From the NCBI GenBank assembly GCA_964356295.1, contig CAYHHE010000002.1, positions 1-64,000 on the forward strand: a DNA stretch of 64,000 nucleotides, written 5' to 3'. Shown one piece after another: positions 49,476 through 58,494 of this stretch. The first letter of the stretch is position 1. The number at the start of each line of letters is the position of its first letter. The position numbers were made by a program, and so were the translations under genes. Origin of the DNA: CAVQGZ01 sp964356295. GTDB lineage: Bacteria > Actinomycetota > Actinomycetes > Jiangellales > Jiangellaceae. The notes beneath the pieces are model-generated. The model saw only the letters and a list, made by a program, of their open reading frames with translations, was not told the DNA's origin and searched no databases.

Positions 49476-50959
49476 GAGGAGAAGATCGTCCGGTGCCAGC
49501 CCTTGCGGGCCTGCCCGGTGAGGTCGTACATGACGTGCTTGACGTTGGTGTACTCCTCGAACGAGTACGTGCTCATGTCCTTGCCGAAGCCCGACTGCTT
49601 GTAGCCCCCGTGTGGCATCTCGCTGATGATCGGGATGTGGTCGTTGACCCACACGCACCCGGCCGCGATGCCCCTGGTGAACCGTAGCGACCGGTAGACG
49701 TCACGCGTCCAGACCGACGCCGCCAGGCCGTAGCGGGTGTCGTTGGCCAGCGCCAAGGCCTCGCCGTCGGTGTCGAAGGGCAGCGCCACCAGCACCGGCC
49801 CGAACAGCTCCTGCTGCACGATCTCGCTGTCCTGCGGCGCGTCCACCACCAGGGTCGGCTGGTAGTAGGCGCCGCGGGCCAGGTCGCCGCCGGGGACCTC
49901 CCCACCGCGGACGACCTTCGCGTAGCCGCGGGCCCGCTCGACGAACGCCGCGACCCGCTGCTGCTGCGCCGGGGACACCAGCGGACCCTGGTCGGTCGCC
50001 TCGTCCTGGGTCGGCCCGAGCCGCACCCCGGCCATCACGTCGGCGACGCCGGCAACGAACGCGTCGAAGAGCGAGGAGTGGACGTAGGCGCGGGTGGCCG
50101 CGGTGCAGTCCTGGCCGGAGTTGATGAGGGCACCAGCCACGGCACCCTGCACGGCGGCCTCGAGGTCGGCGTCGTCGAGCACGACGAACGGCGCCTTGCC
50201 GCCCAGCTCGAGGTGCACCCGGGCGCTGCGACCCGCGGCCAGCGCGGCCACCCGGGTGCCCACCCGGGTCGAGCCGGTGAACGACACCATGGCCACGTCG
50301 GGATGGGTCACCAGCGCCTCGCCCGCCTCGGACCCCCGACCGGTGACCACGTTCACCACCCCGGCAGGGATCCCCGCGTCGGTCGCCGCCTGGGCGAACA
50401 GCACGGAGGTGAGCGGGGTGATCTCCGCCGGCTTGAGCACGATCGTGTTGCCCGCGGCGACAGCGGGCAGGATCTTCCATGCGGCCATCTGCAGCGGGTA
50501 GTTCCACGGCGCGATCGACCCGACCACCCCGATCGGCTCGCGCCGGATCATCGAGGTGTGATCGGCGGAGTACTCCGCCGCGGCCTTGCCCTCGAGGTTG
50601 CGGGCGGCACCGGCGAAGAACGCCGTGTTGTCGACTGTGCCGGGCACGTCGAACTCCGTCGACAGCCGGATGGGCTTGCCCGCCTGCCGCGTCTCGGTGA
50701 GGGCGAGGTCGACGGACCGCTCCTCCAGCACAGTGGCCCAGCGGTGCATGAGCGTGCTGCGCTCGCCGGGGGTGGTGCGGCTCCACTCCTCGAACGCCCG
50801 GGCCGCGGCGGCCACGGCAGCGTCGACGTCGGCCGGGCCGGCCAGATCGACGGTGGCCACCGTCTCCCCGCAGGACGGGTCGAGCAGGTCGACCTTCTCC
50901 CCGTCGCTGAGACGGACTGTCCCGTCGACGAACTGGCACCCCTCGGCCGTGCTGACCAT
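49472..50959 (-). CDS. patD: gamma-aminobutyraldehyde dehydrogenase
   Basis: The 495-aa ALDH matches aminobutyraldehyde dehydrogenases: GSIAPWNYPLQMAAWKILPAVAAGNTIVLKPAE, FTGSTRVGTRVAALAAG, general base in LELGGKAPFVVLDDADL, catalytic Cys in NSGQDCTAATRAYVH and GGYKQSGFGKDMSTYSFEEYTNVKHVMYDL. It makes GABA, which gabT/gabD then use. ATG at 50959 has GGAGGGG 7 nt upstream. Divergent from the Lrp/AsnC regulator across 194 bp. Confidence 0.88.
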   Translation of the reverse strand: MVSTAEGCQFVDGTVRLSDGEKVDLLDPSCGETVATVDLAGPADVDAAVAAAARAFEEWSRTTPGERSTLMHRWATVLEERSVDLALTETRQAGKPIRLSTEFDVPGTVDNTAFFAGAARNLEGKAAAEYSADHTSMIRREPIGVVGSIAPWNYPLQMAAWKILPAVAAGNTIVLKPAEITPLTSVLFAQAATDAGIPAGVVNVVTGRGSEAGEALVTHPDVAMVSFTGSTRVGTRVAALAAGRSARVHLELGGKAPFVVLDDADLEAAVQGAVAGALINSGQDCTAATRAYVHSSLFDAFVAGVADVMAGVRLGPTQDEATDQGPLVSPAQQQRVAAFVERARGYAKVVRGGEVPGGDLARGAYYQPTLVVDAPQDSEIVQQELFGPVLVALPFDTDGEALALANDTRYGLAASVWTRDVYRSLRFTRGIAAGCVWVNDHIPIISEMPHGGYKQSGFGKDMSTYSFEEYTNVKHVMYDLTGQARKGWHRTIFSS

Positions 50960-51153
50960 GACGAACCCCTCCGATGCGCAGGTGCAGGTCATGCTACGAG
51001 AGCCGCCGGTGTCCCTGCCACCACGAGCGACGGATCCCGCCGTCCGTCGCGCAGCACCCCGCGGAATCCGTGGCCCGGACGGCAGTCCCACCGCGAATAG
51101 CGCCGCGCCGGGCGCCCTTGCCCTCCGGCAGCGGGCTGGGCCAGGATGCGCCC
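50960..51153. promoter_or_regulatory. divergent control region of the aldehyde dehydrogenase and lrp genes
   Basis: This 194-bp non-coding spacer separates patD from the Lrp/AsnC gene. A minus-strand TAGCAT lies about 35 nt before the patD start and could be its -10. An Lrp operator would be expected here; I see no clear palindrome. Confidence 0.35.
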
Positions 51154-51630
51154 GTGACGCAGCGCAGCGCCCGCCCAGGCAGCGTCGCGCTCGATGACAC
51201 CTCCCGCGCGATCATCGCCGAGCTGCAGCAGGACGGCCGCCGGCCGTACGCGACCATCGCCAAGTCGGTCGGGCTGTCCGAAGCCGCGGTACGGGCCCGG
51301 GTGCAGCGGCTGGTCGACTCCGGCGTGGTCCAGATCGTCGCCGTCACCGACCCCCTGCAGCTCGGCTTCGCACGGCAGGCGATGCTGGGGGTGCGGGTCA
51401 GCGGCGACCCTGAGCTGGTCGCCGACAAGCTGGCGGCGCTGCCCGAGGTCGAGTACGTCGTGGTGACCGCCGGGTCGTTCGACTTGCTGGTGGAGGTGGT
51501 GTGCCGCACCGACGACCACCTCCTCGACGTGGTGAACCGGCAGATCCGGCCGTTGCCCGGGGTGCTGGGCACGGAGGCCTTCGTCTATCTGAAGCTGGCC
51601 AAGCAGTCCTACTCATGGGGAGTGACATGA
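51154..51630 (+). CDS. Lrp/AsnC-family transcriptional regulator
   Basis: The 158-aa protein has an N-terminal winged HTH (LDDTSRAIIAELQQDGRRPYATIAKSVGLSEAAVRARVQRLVDSGVV). The C-terminal RAM ligand-binding domain is MLGVRVSGDPELVADKLAALPEVEYVVVTAGSFDLLVEVVC. It probably senses an amino acid or polyamine intermediate and controls the surrounding catabolic genes, being divergent from patD and coupled by a 4-bp overlap to the aminotransferase. GTG at 51154. Confidence 0.9.
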   Translation: MTQRSARPGSVALDDTSRAIIAELQQDGRRPYATIAKSVGLSEAAVRARVQRLVDSGVVQIVAVTDPLQLGFARQAMLGVRVSGDPELVADKLAALPEVEYVVVTAGSFDLLVEVVCRTDDHLLDVVNRQIRPLPGVLGTEAFVYLKLAKQSYSWGVT

Positions 51631-53024
51631 CCACCACGCCGCAGTACGTCGACGAGCCCGGCGAGGACGCGCTCGCCCGGGCAGCCCAGCGCAACCTGTG
51701 GATGCACTTCACCCGGCACTCGGTCTACGAGCAGGGTGGCCACGTCCCGGTCATCGTCCGCGGCGAGGGTCCCTACATCTGGGACGACCAGGGCAAGCGG
51801 TACCTGGACGGCCTGGCGGGGCTGTTCGTCGTCCAGGCCGGGCACGGACGCGCCGAGCTGGCCGAGGCGGCCGCCGCGCAGGCACGGGAGCTGGCGTTCT
51901 TCCCGGTCTGGTCCTACGCCCACCCGCGGGCCATCGAGCTCGCCGCGCGGCTGGCCGCGCTGGCGCCGGCGGACCTGAACCGGGTGTTCTTCACCACCGG
52001 CGGTGGCGAGGCCGTCGAGACTGCCTGGAAGCTGGCCAAGCAGTACTTCAAGCTGATCGGCAAGCCGACCAAGTACAAGGTGATCAGCCGCTCGATCGCC
52101 TACCACGGCACCCCGCAGGGGGCGCTGTCGATCACCGGGATCCCGTTCGCCAAGCAGTTCTTCGAGCCGCTGGTCCCCGGCGGTCACAAGGTGCCCAACA
52201 CGAACTTCTACCGGGCACCGGAGCACGGCGACGACCTCAAGGCCTTCGGGCTGTGGGCGGCGAACCGGATCGAGGAGGCCATCGAGATGGAGGGCCCGGA
52301 CACCGTCGCCGCGGTGTTCCTCGAGCCGGTGCAGAACTCCGGCGGCTGCTTCCCTCCTCCGCCGGGCTACCTGGAGCGGGTGCGCGAGATCTGCGACGCC
52401 CATGACGTGCTGTTCGTCGCCGACGAGACGATCACCGCCTTCGGGCGGATCGGCGACTACTTCGCGATGAACCGCTACGGCGTCGTCCCCGACATCATCA
52501 CCTGCGCCAAGGGCATGACCTCCGGCTACGCCCCGATGGGCGCCATGATCGCCAGCGACCGGCTGTTCGAACCATTCCGGCACGGCGACACGATGTTCGC
52601 CCACGGCTACACCTGGGGAGGCCATCCTGTGGGCGCGGCTGTCGCGCTGGCCAACCTCGACCTCATGGAGCGGGAGGGCCTGCCGGCTCATGTCCGGGAG
52701 AACGAGAACGCCTTCCGGTCCACCCTGGAGAAGCTGCTCGACCTGCCGATCGTCGGGGACGTGCGCGGCGACGGGTACTTCTACGGGATCGAGATGGTCA
52801 AGGACAAGGCCACCAAGGAGACCTTCAGCGACGAGGAGTCCGAGCGACTCCTGCGAGGGTTCCTGTCCAAGGCGCTGTTCGACCGCGGCTTGTACTGCCG
52901 GGCCGACGACCGCGGTGACCCCGTCGTCCAGCTCTCCCCACCCCTGGTGTGCGACCAGTCCCACTTCGACGAGATGGAGCAGATCCTCCGCGACGTCCTG
53001 ACCCGGGCCTGGGACCTGCTCTGA
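51627..53024 (+). CDS. class III aminotransferase (putrescine or beta-alanine--pyruvate type)
   Basis: The 465-aa PLP enzyme has YIWDDQGKRYLDGLAGLFVVQAGHGR, FTTGGGEAVETAWKLAKQYFK, ISRSIAYHGTPQGALSITG and EPVQNSGGCFPPPPGYL. The Schiff-base Lys is in ITCAKGMTSGYAPMGAMI, and YTWGGHPVGAAVALANLD follows. This is the omega-aminotransferase group that uses putrescine, beta-alanine or similar amines with pyruvate. ATG overlaps the regulator stop by 4 bp (ATGA) and has GGGGAG upstream. Substrate assigned from context only. Confidence 0.87.
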   Translation: MTTTPQYVDEPGEDALARAAQRNLWMHFTRHSVYEQGGHVPVIVRGEGPYIWDDQGKRYLDGLAGLFVVQAGHGRAELAEAAAAQARELAFFPVWSYAHPRAIELAARLAALAPADLNRVFFTTGGGEAVETAWKLAKQYFKLIGKPTKYKVISRSIAYHGTPQGALSITGIPFAKQFFEPLVPGGHKVPNTNFYRAPEHGDDLKAFGLWAANRIEEAIEMEGPDTVAAVFLEPVQNSGGCFPPPPGYLERVREICDAHDVLFVADETITAFGRIGDYFAMNRYGVVPDIITCAKGMTSGYAPMGAMIASDRLFEPFRHGDTMFAHGYTWGGHPVGAAVALANLDLMEREGLPAHVRENENAFRSTLEKLLDLPIVGDVRGDGYFYGIEMVKDKATKETFSDEESERLLRGFLSKALFDRGLYCRADDRGDPVVQLSPPLVCDQSHFDEMEQILRDVLTRAWDLL

Positions 53025-53038
53025 GTGAGCGCACCCGG

Positions 53039-53671
53039 GTGCGCCGCCTCCCGGACCACCAGGTCGAGGACCTCGCCGCGCTGCACGCCGTCCTGGACGA
53101 CGGTCGAGTCGGCCACGTCGGCTTCGTTCATGCAGGCGCACCGTTCGTGATCCCGCTGGCCTACGGGCGTGACGGGGACCGGGTGCTGGTGCACGGGTCG
53201 ACCGGCTCTCGGGCCTTCCGCACGTTGGCCAGCGGGGTCAGCGCCTGCCTGACCGTCACGTTGCTGGACGGGCTCGTGCTGGCCCGTGCCGCGTTCGAGA
53301 CCTCGATGCGCTACCGCAGCGCAATGGTCCTCGGTCAGTTCCAGCCGGTGACCGACCCGGAGGCGAGGCTGGCGGCGTTGGCGCGCATCAGCGAGCACGT
53401 CGTCCCAGGGCGCTGGGCCGAGATCCGCCCGCCCTCGGCCAAGGAGCTCGCTGCGACCACGGTGCTGGCCCTGCCGCTGCGGGAGTGGTCGGTGAAGGTC
53501 AACGCGGGCTGGCCGCAGGACGACCCGGCCGACCTGGACCGCCCGGTCTGGGCCGGCGTCGTCGGCTTCGCCGCCACGGTCGAGGAGCCGACTCCCGCCC
53601 CCGACCTTCGACCCGGGGTCGAGGTGCCGGGCTACCTGAGGTCCCTGCTGGTGCCGGGGCTGTCGCGGTGA
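53039..53671 (+). CDS. PNPOx-like split-barrel flavoprotein
   Basis: The 210-aa protein belongs to the pyridoxamine-phosphate-oxidase-related flavin-nucleotide-binding group: LHAVLDDGRVGHVGFVHAGAPFVIPLAYGRDGDRVLVHGS, CLTVTLLDGLVLARAAFETSMRYRSAMVLG and TVLALPLREWSVKVNAGWPQDD. Its role is unknown. GTG at 53039 is the first usable start; the GTG at 53025 is out of frame. It lies 14 bp after the aminotransferase and overlaps the next oxidoreductase by 4 bp, so it is part of that operon. Confidence 0.8.
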   Translation: MRRLPDHQVEDLAALHAVLDDGRVGHVGFVHAGAPFVIPLAYGRDGDRVLVHGSTGSRAFRTLASGVSACLTVTLLDGLVLARAAFETSMRYRSAMVLGQFQPVTDPEARLAALARISEHVVPGRWAEIRPPSAKELAATTVLALPLREWSVKVNAGWPQDDPADLDRPVWAGVVGFAATVEEPTPAPDLRPGVEVPGYLRSLLVPGLSR

Positions 53672-55053
53672 ACGGTGCGTACCGCCACCTGTCGCTGTGG
53701 CACGACACCCTGCCCGAGGAGGACCGGCTCGAGCCGCGGCCGGACCTGGGCGGCTCCGGCGAAGTCGACGTCGCGATCGTGGGCGCCGGGTACACCGGGT
53801 TGTGGACCGCCTACTACCTGCTGGGTCTCGACCCGTCGCTGCGCGTGCTGGTCCTGGAACGGGAGGTCGCCGGGTTCGGTGCGTCCGGGCGCAACGGCGG
53901 CTGGTGCTCTGCCCTGTTCCCCACGTCGTGGGAGGGGCTGGCTGCTCGCACGAGCCGCGGGGACGCGGTGCGGATGCAGCGCGCCCTCAACGACACCGTC
54001 GACGAGGTGGGCGGGGTGGTCGCCACCGAGGGGATCGACGCCCACTGGAGCAAGGGGGGGACCGTGTCGCTCGCCCGCTCGCCGCGACAGCTGGCACGAG
54101 CGATGGACCGGGTCGCCCATGCCCGCTCGTGGGGCTTCGGGGAGGACGACGTCCGGCTTCTCGACGCTCGCGAGGCGCGCGACGTGCTCAACGCCACCGA
54201 CACCCTCGGCGCGGTGTACGTGCCGCACTGCGCGGCGCTGCATCCGGCACGGCTCGTGCGCGGGCTGGCCCGTGCTGTGGAACGCCGCGGCGGGCAGATC
54301 GTCGAGCACACCCCGGTGACCGAGATCGGTCCCCGCCGGGTCGTGACGGCGGCCGGCACCGTACGCGCCGAGGTCGTGGTGCGAGCCACGGAGGGCTTCA
54401 CCCCGGGGCTGCCTGGCTACGAGCGCCACATCGTTCCGGTGTACTCGGTGATGGTGGCGACCGCGCCGCTGCCCGCCGCCACCTGGGAGCAGATCGGGCT
54501 GGCCGAGCGCACCACCTTCAACGACGAGCGCCACATGGTCATCTACGGCCAGCGCACCGCCGACGGGCGGATTGCCTTCGGCGGTCGGGGCGCGCCGTAC
54601 CGCTACGACTCGCGCATATCGGCCACGCAGGAGCAGGTGCCCCGGGTATTCGCGTGGCTGCGCACGACCCTCGTCGACCTTCTGCCTGAGGTGGCCGACG
54701 TCGAGGTCACCCACCGCTGGGCGGGACCGCTGGGCATCGCGCGGGACTGGTGGCCCTCGGTGGGGCTGGACCGGGCGAGCGGTCTGGCCTGGGCCGGGGG
54801 CTACGTGGGCGACGGGGTGGCTGCCTCGAACCTCGCCGCGCGGACCCTGGCCGACCTCATCCTGGGCCGCGACACCGACCTCCTTGGTCTGCCGTGGGTG
54901 GGTCACCGGTCCCGCCGGTGGGAGCCGGAGCCGCTGCGCTGGCTTGGTGTCAACGCCGGACTCACCGCGATGGGGTGGGCCGACCCGGAGGAGGCCCTCA
55001 CCGGCCGGCCGTCCGTCCTCGCGCGCGTGTTCGGCAGCCTCATGCATGGCTGA
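53668..55053 (+). CDS. second FAD-dependent oxidoreductase (DAO family)
   Basis: The 461-aa protein has EVDVAIVGAGYTGLWTAYYLL and VLEREVAGFGASGRNGGWCSA near the N-terminus. The C-terminal FAD-binding part has VEVTHRWAGPLGIARDWWPSVGLDRASGLAWAGGYVGDGVAASNLAARTLADLI. It is a paralogue of the oxidoreductase at 48-49.5 kb on the opposite arm of the cluster. GTG overlaps the PNPOx-like stop by 4 bp (GTGA). Amine or N-methyl amino acid oxidation is likely; the substrate is unknown. Confidence 0.85.
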   Translation: MNGAYRHLSLWHDTLPEEDRLEPRPDLGGSGEVDVAIVGAGYTGLWTAYYLLGLDPSLRVLVLEREVAGFGASGRNGGWCSALFPTSWEGLAARTSRGDAVRMQRALNDTVDEVGGVVATEGIDAHWSKGGTVSLARSPRQLARAMDRVAHARSWGFGEDDVRLLDAREARDVLNATDTLGAVYVPHCAALHPARLVRGLARAVERRGGQIVEHTPVTEIGPRRVVTAAGTVRAEVVVRATEGFTPGLPGYERHIVPVYSVMVATAPLPAATWEQIGLAERTTFNDERHMVIYGQRTADGRIAFGGRGAPYRYDSRISATQEQVPRVFAWLRTTLVDLLPEVADVEVTHRWAGPLGIARDWWPSVGLDRASGLAWAGGYVGDGVAASNLAARTLADLILGRDTDLLGLPWVGHRSRRWEPEPLRWLGVNAGLTAMGWADPEEALTGRPSVLARVFGSLMHG

Positions 55054-55065
55054 GCTGGCGTCCGG

Positions 55066-56952
55066 TCATTCCTCGCTGTGAGTGAGGACGGGCCGGAGCC
55101 GGTCCAGGACCGTCGCGTCCTCGATGGTGCTGGGCACCGCCGGGTCCTTGCCGTCGGCCATCTCGCGCATCGTCTTGCGCAGGATCTTCCCTGAACGGGT
55201 CTTGGGCAGTGCTGGGACGACGTCGATCTCCCGCAGAGCCGCCACCGCACCGATCTCCTCGCGCACCTTCGCGACCAGCTCGGCGGCCAGTGCGTCGGGG
55301 TCGTCGTCCACGCCCGCCTTGAGCACGACGAACCCACGAGGGACCTGACCCTTCAGCGAGTCATGCACCCCGACAACCGCACACTCGGCGACCGCCGGAT
55401 GGCTGGCCAGCACGGCCTCCATCGACCCGGTCGACAGACGGTGACCGGCGACGTTGATCACGTCGTCGGTACGGCCCATGACGTAGGTGTAGCCGTCGGC
55501 GTCCTTGAACCCTCCGTCGCCGGTGAGGTACCAGCCGTCATGCGCTGACAGGTACGACCGGACGTAGCGCTCGTCGTCGTTCCAGAGGGTGGGCAGCGTG
55601 CCGGGTGGCATCGGCAGTCGGATACAGATGGCGCCCTCCGCGTCCGGGCCGAGTGTCTGGCCGCGCTCGTCGAGCACCTGGACGTCGTAGCCGTGCACCG
55701 GCACCGACGGGGAGCCGGGCTTGATCGGCATCGGCTCCAGGCCGCGCAGGTTCGCGCAGATCGGCCAGCCCGTCTCGGTCTGCCACCAGTTGTCGATCAC
55801 CGGGACACCGGCGGTGCTCGTGGCCCAGTGGTAGGTGTCGGGGTCGAGCCGCTCGCCGGCCATGAACAGGTTGGCCAGGCAGGAGGTGTCGTGCCGGGCG
55901 AGGTGCTCACCGGCCGGGTCTTCCTTCTTGATGGCCCGGAAGGCGGTCGGCGCGGCGAACAACCCCTTCACTCCGTACTGCGAGACGACCCGCCAGAACG
56001 ACCCGGCGTCCGGGGTACCCACCGGCTTGCCCTCGTACATGACGCTGGTGGCACCGACGAACAGCGGTGCGTAGACGATGTAGGAGTGCCCGACGACCCA
56101 ACCCACGTCGGAGGCTGCCCACCAGACGTCGCCGGGCTCGATGTCGTAGACGTTCGACATCGACCACGTCAGGGCGACAGCATGGCCGCCGTTGTCTCGC
56201 ACGATGCCCTTCGGGCGTCCGGTGGTGCCGGAGGTGTAGAGGATGTAGAGCGGGTCCGTCGCGTCGACCGAGACGGGGTCCACGGGGCTCGCACCGGCCA
56301 TCGCGTCGTCCCAGGTGACGTCACGCCCGTCGACCAGCTCGGCCTCCAGCTGGGGCCGCTGCAGGATGACGCACTTCTGCACGTCGTGCTCGGCGATCTC
56401 GAGAGCGCCGTCCAGCAGCGGCTTGTACGCGATCGTGCGGGTCGGCTCGATACCGCAGGAGGCCGAAACGACGACGCTCGGTGTTGCGTCGTCGATGCGC
56501 ACGGCCAGCTCGTGCGGAGCGAAGCCGCCGAACACCACCGAGTGCACCGCCCCCAGCCTGGCGCAGGCCAGCATGGCGATGGCCGCCTCCGGCACCATCG
56601 GCATGTAGATGACGACTCGATCGCCCTTGCCCACCCCTAGCGAGCGCAGCGCCCCCGCGAACCGGGCGACCTCGTCGGTCAAGGCCGCATAGGTGTAGCT
56701 GCGGGCGGTGCCGGTGACCGGGGAGTCGTAGACCAGGGCGAGCCGGTCCCCGTTGCCAGCGGCCACGTGCCGGTCCAGGGCATTGGCACAGGTGTTCAGG
56801 CGCCCGCCGGTGAACCACCGGTAGAACGGCGGGTTCGACGAGTCGAGGACGACCGGAGGCGGCACGTCCCAGTCGATGGCCTTGGCCGCCTCCCCCCAGA
56901 ACTGGTCGGGGGCGTCGAGGCTGTGCTGGTAGGTCTGCTGGTAGTCACCCAT
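55066..56952 (-). CDS. prpE: propionyl-CoA synthetase (acetyl-CoA synthetase family)
   Basis: The 628-aa AMP-forming ligase has YILYTSGTTGRPKGIVRDNGGHAVAL (P-loop) and NVYDIEPGDVWWAASDVGWVVGHSYIVYAPLFVGATSVMYEG. VIDNWWQTETGWPICAN, DGWYLTGDGGFKDADGYTYVMGRTDDVINVAGHRLSTGSMEAV and the acetylation-site Lys in KTRSGKILRKTMR follow. VYDIEPGDVWWAASDVGWVVGHSYIVY and RLSTGSMEA match PrpE rather than Acs. It converges on the second oxidoreductase with a 12-bp gap. ATG at 56952. Confidence 0.88.
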   Translation of the reverse strand: MGDYQQTYQHSLDAPDQFWGEAAKAIDWDVPPPVVLDSSNPPFYRWFTGGRLNTCANALDRHVAAGNGDRLALVYDSPVTGTARSYTYAALTDEVARFAGALRSLGVGKGDRVVIYMPMVPEAAIAMLACARLGAVHSVVFGGFAPHELAVRIDDATPSVVVSASCGIEPTRTIAYKPLLDGALEIAEHDVQKCVILQRPQLEAELVDGRDVTWDDAMAGASPVDPVSVDATDPLYILYTSGTTGRPKGIVRDNGGHAVALTWSMSNVYDIEPGDVWWAASDVGWVVGHSYIVYAPLFVGATSVMYEGKPVGTPDAGSFWRVVSQYGVKGLFAAPTAFRAIKKEDPAGEHLARHDTSCLANLFMAGERLDPDTYHWATSTAGVPVIDNWWQTETGWPICANLRGLEPMPIKPGSPSVPVHGYDVQVLDERGQTLGPDAEGAICIRLPMPPGTLPTLWNDDERYVRSYLSAHDGWYLTGDGGFKDADGYTYVMGRTDDVINVAGHRLSTGSMEAVLASHPAVAECAVVGVHDSLKGQVPRGFVVLKAGVDDDPDALAAELVAKVREEIGAVAALREIDVVPALPKTRSGKILRKTMREMADGKDPAVPSTIEDATVLDRLRPVLTHSEE

Positions 56953-57040
56953 GTCGAGGAATCATGGTGTGGTCGCCGTGGCAGGTCCAGACCCTGCCCG
57001 GAGGGTCGTCGAACGGGAGGGGTGCTGCGACGAGCGGCCC

Positions 57041-58240
57041 TCAGCCGTCGGCGGCGGCCAGCTGGCCGCAGGCACCGTCGATGTCGCGACCGCGAGTGTC
57101 GCGCACCGTGGTGGGGATGCCGCGCTCGCGCAGCGCCTCGACAAAGGCTCGCTCGGCTGCCGGGCGGGACGCGGTCCACCGCGAGCCGGCCGTGGGGTTG
57201 AGCGGGATGGGGTTGACGTGCACCCAGCCACGGCCCCGCTCGGAGAGCAGCCGCGCGAGCAGCCGGGCGCGCCAGGTCTGGTCGTTCACGTCCCGGATCA
57301 GCGCGTACTCGATCGACACCCGTCGTCCGGTGGTTTCGGCGTAGGACCGGGCGGCGTCCAGCAGCTCGGCGACCTTCCACCGGGCGTTGACCGGGACGAG
57401 CTCGTCGCGGGCCTCGTCGTCGGGCGCGTGCAGCGAGACCGCCAGAGTGACGGGCAGCCCCTCGCGGGCCAGCTGGGCGATGCGTGGGACCAGCCCGACC
57501 GTCGACACCGTGATCCGCCGCGCGGACATGCCGATGCCCTCCGGCGTCGGGTCGGTCAGCCGGTGGAGTGCTGCGACGACCGCGGCGTAGTTGGCCAGCG
57601 GCTCGCCCATCCCCATGAACACCACGTTGCTCACCCGACCCGCCCCGCCATCGCCGCTGACCGTGCGGGACGCCGCCACCACCTGATCGACGATCTCCGC
57701 GGTCGACAGGTTGCGGGTGAGCCCCAGCTGGCCGGTGGCGCAGAACGGGCACGCCATCCCGCAGCCGGCCTGGGACGACACGCAGACGGTGACGCGTGCG
57801 GCAGGACGGTCCGCAGGACTGTCGCTCTCCGCGCCGAGCTCGGCGCTGGGCGTGACGTCGACGCCCTCGCCCGTGCCGCCGACGGCTGCGCCGTAGCGCA
57901 TGAGCACGCTCTCCACGCGCGACCCATCCACCAGCTGCCACAAGGTCTTGGTCGTGGCCCCACCGTCGGCCTGCTGCTCGCGGACCCTGGTCAGCAGCTT
58001 CGGGAACAGCGCTGCGCCGACCTCGTCCCGTGCGGCGGTGGGCAGGTCGGTCATCTGCGCCGGATCATCGGTGAACCGGACGAAGTACTGCCGCGAGAGC
58101 TGGTCGGCGCGGAAGCTCTCCAGGCCCAGCGCCTGGACCGCCTCCCTCCGCTGCGCGCGGGTGAGGTCGGCGAGGTGTCGGGGTGGCTTGCCGCGCGACG
58201 GCGCCCGGTCTGCGATGGGAAAGCTCATGCTGTCGGCCAT
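57041..58240 (-). CDS. rlmN: dual-specificity RNA methyltransferase RlmN
   Basis: Radical-SAM enzyme methylating A2503 of 23S rRNA and A37 of some tRNAs. The 399-aa protein has [31 protein letters not shown], and the cluster motif CxxxCxxC in [40 protein letters not shown] and the methyl-carrying Cys in [15 protein letters not shown] follow. An extra ~25-residue stretch ([20 protein letters not shown]) is inserted before the radical-SAM domain. ATG at 58240 gives normal length. Confidence 0.94.
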   Translation of the reverse strand: MADSMSFPIADRAPSRGKPPRHLADLTRAQRREAVQALGLESFRADQLSRQYFVRFTDDPAQMTDLPTAARDEVGAALFPKLLTRVREQQADGGATTKTLWQLVDGSRVESVLMRYGAAVGGTGEGVDVTPSAELGAESDSPADRPAARVTVCVSSQAGCGMACPFCATGQLGLTRNLSTAEIVDQVVAASRTVSGDGGAGRVSNVVFMGMGEPLANYAAVVAALHRLTDPTPEGIGMSARRITVSTVGLVPRIAQLAREGLPVTLAVSLHAPDDEARDELVPVNARWKVAELLDAARSYAETTGRRVSIEYALIRDVNDQTWRARLLARLLSERGRGWVHVNPIPLNPTAGSRWTASRPAAERAFVEALRERGIPTTVRDTRGRDIDGACGQLAAADG

Positions 58241-58299
58241 GGTTCCACGCCGGGGCGGGCTGGGCCGAGCTCCCGACCTCACCGGCTGCGTCCCCGCGG

Positions 58300-58414
58300 T
58301 GATCCACGGCGGTTCTGGTGCACTCCGAGCATGATCCACGGCGCATCCGGTGCCCGCAGAGCACCAATCCATCCATCCACACCACCGTCGGAGCACCAGT
58401 ACCGCCGTGGATCA
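58300..58414. repeat. GATCCACGGCG inverted-repeat cluster, locus B
   Basis: Between rlmN and cdsA: TGATCCACGGCG-GTTCTGGTGC (58300-58321), TGATCCACGGCG-CATCCGGTGC (58332-58353) and an inverted 24-bp copy (58391-58414) reading GAGCACCAGTA then CCGCCGTGGATCA. A fragment, GAGCACCA, starts at 58359. These match the elements at 21.1 kb over most of their length and can fold into a long hairpin. No coding potential is seen. Confidence 0.75.
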
Positions 58415-58450
58415 TGCTCTGGGGAGGGCAGCCGTCGGCGAGGAGGCCTT

Positions 58451-58494
58451 CCGCGGGCTCGACGGCGGGCTCGACCGCGGGCTCGACGGCGGGC
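58451..58494. repeat. 24-bp/12-bp tandem repeat abutting the cdsA stop
   Basis: About four 12-bp units of CGGGCTCGACNG (two 24-bp repeats) lie immediately after the cdsA stop codon. Read on the minus strand in another frame they encode EPAVEPAVEPAVEPA. Confidence 0.7.

Noticed and set aside
53025..53100. GTG at 53025 as start of the PNPOx-like gene
   Set aside because: That frame is different from the PNPOx frame and soon reads Ser/Arg/Thr-rich non-family sequence to a stop.
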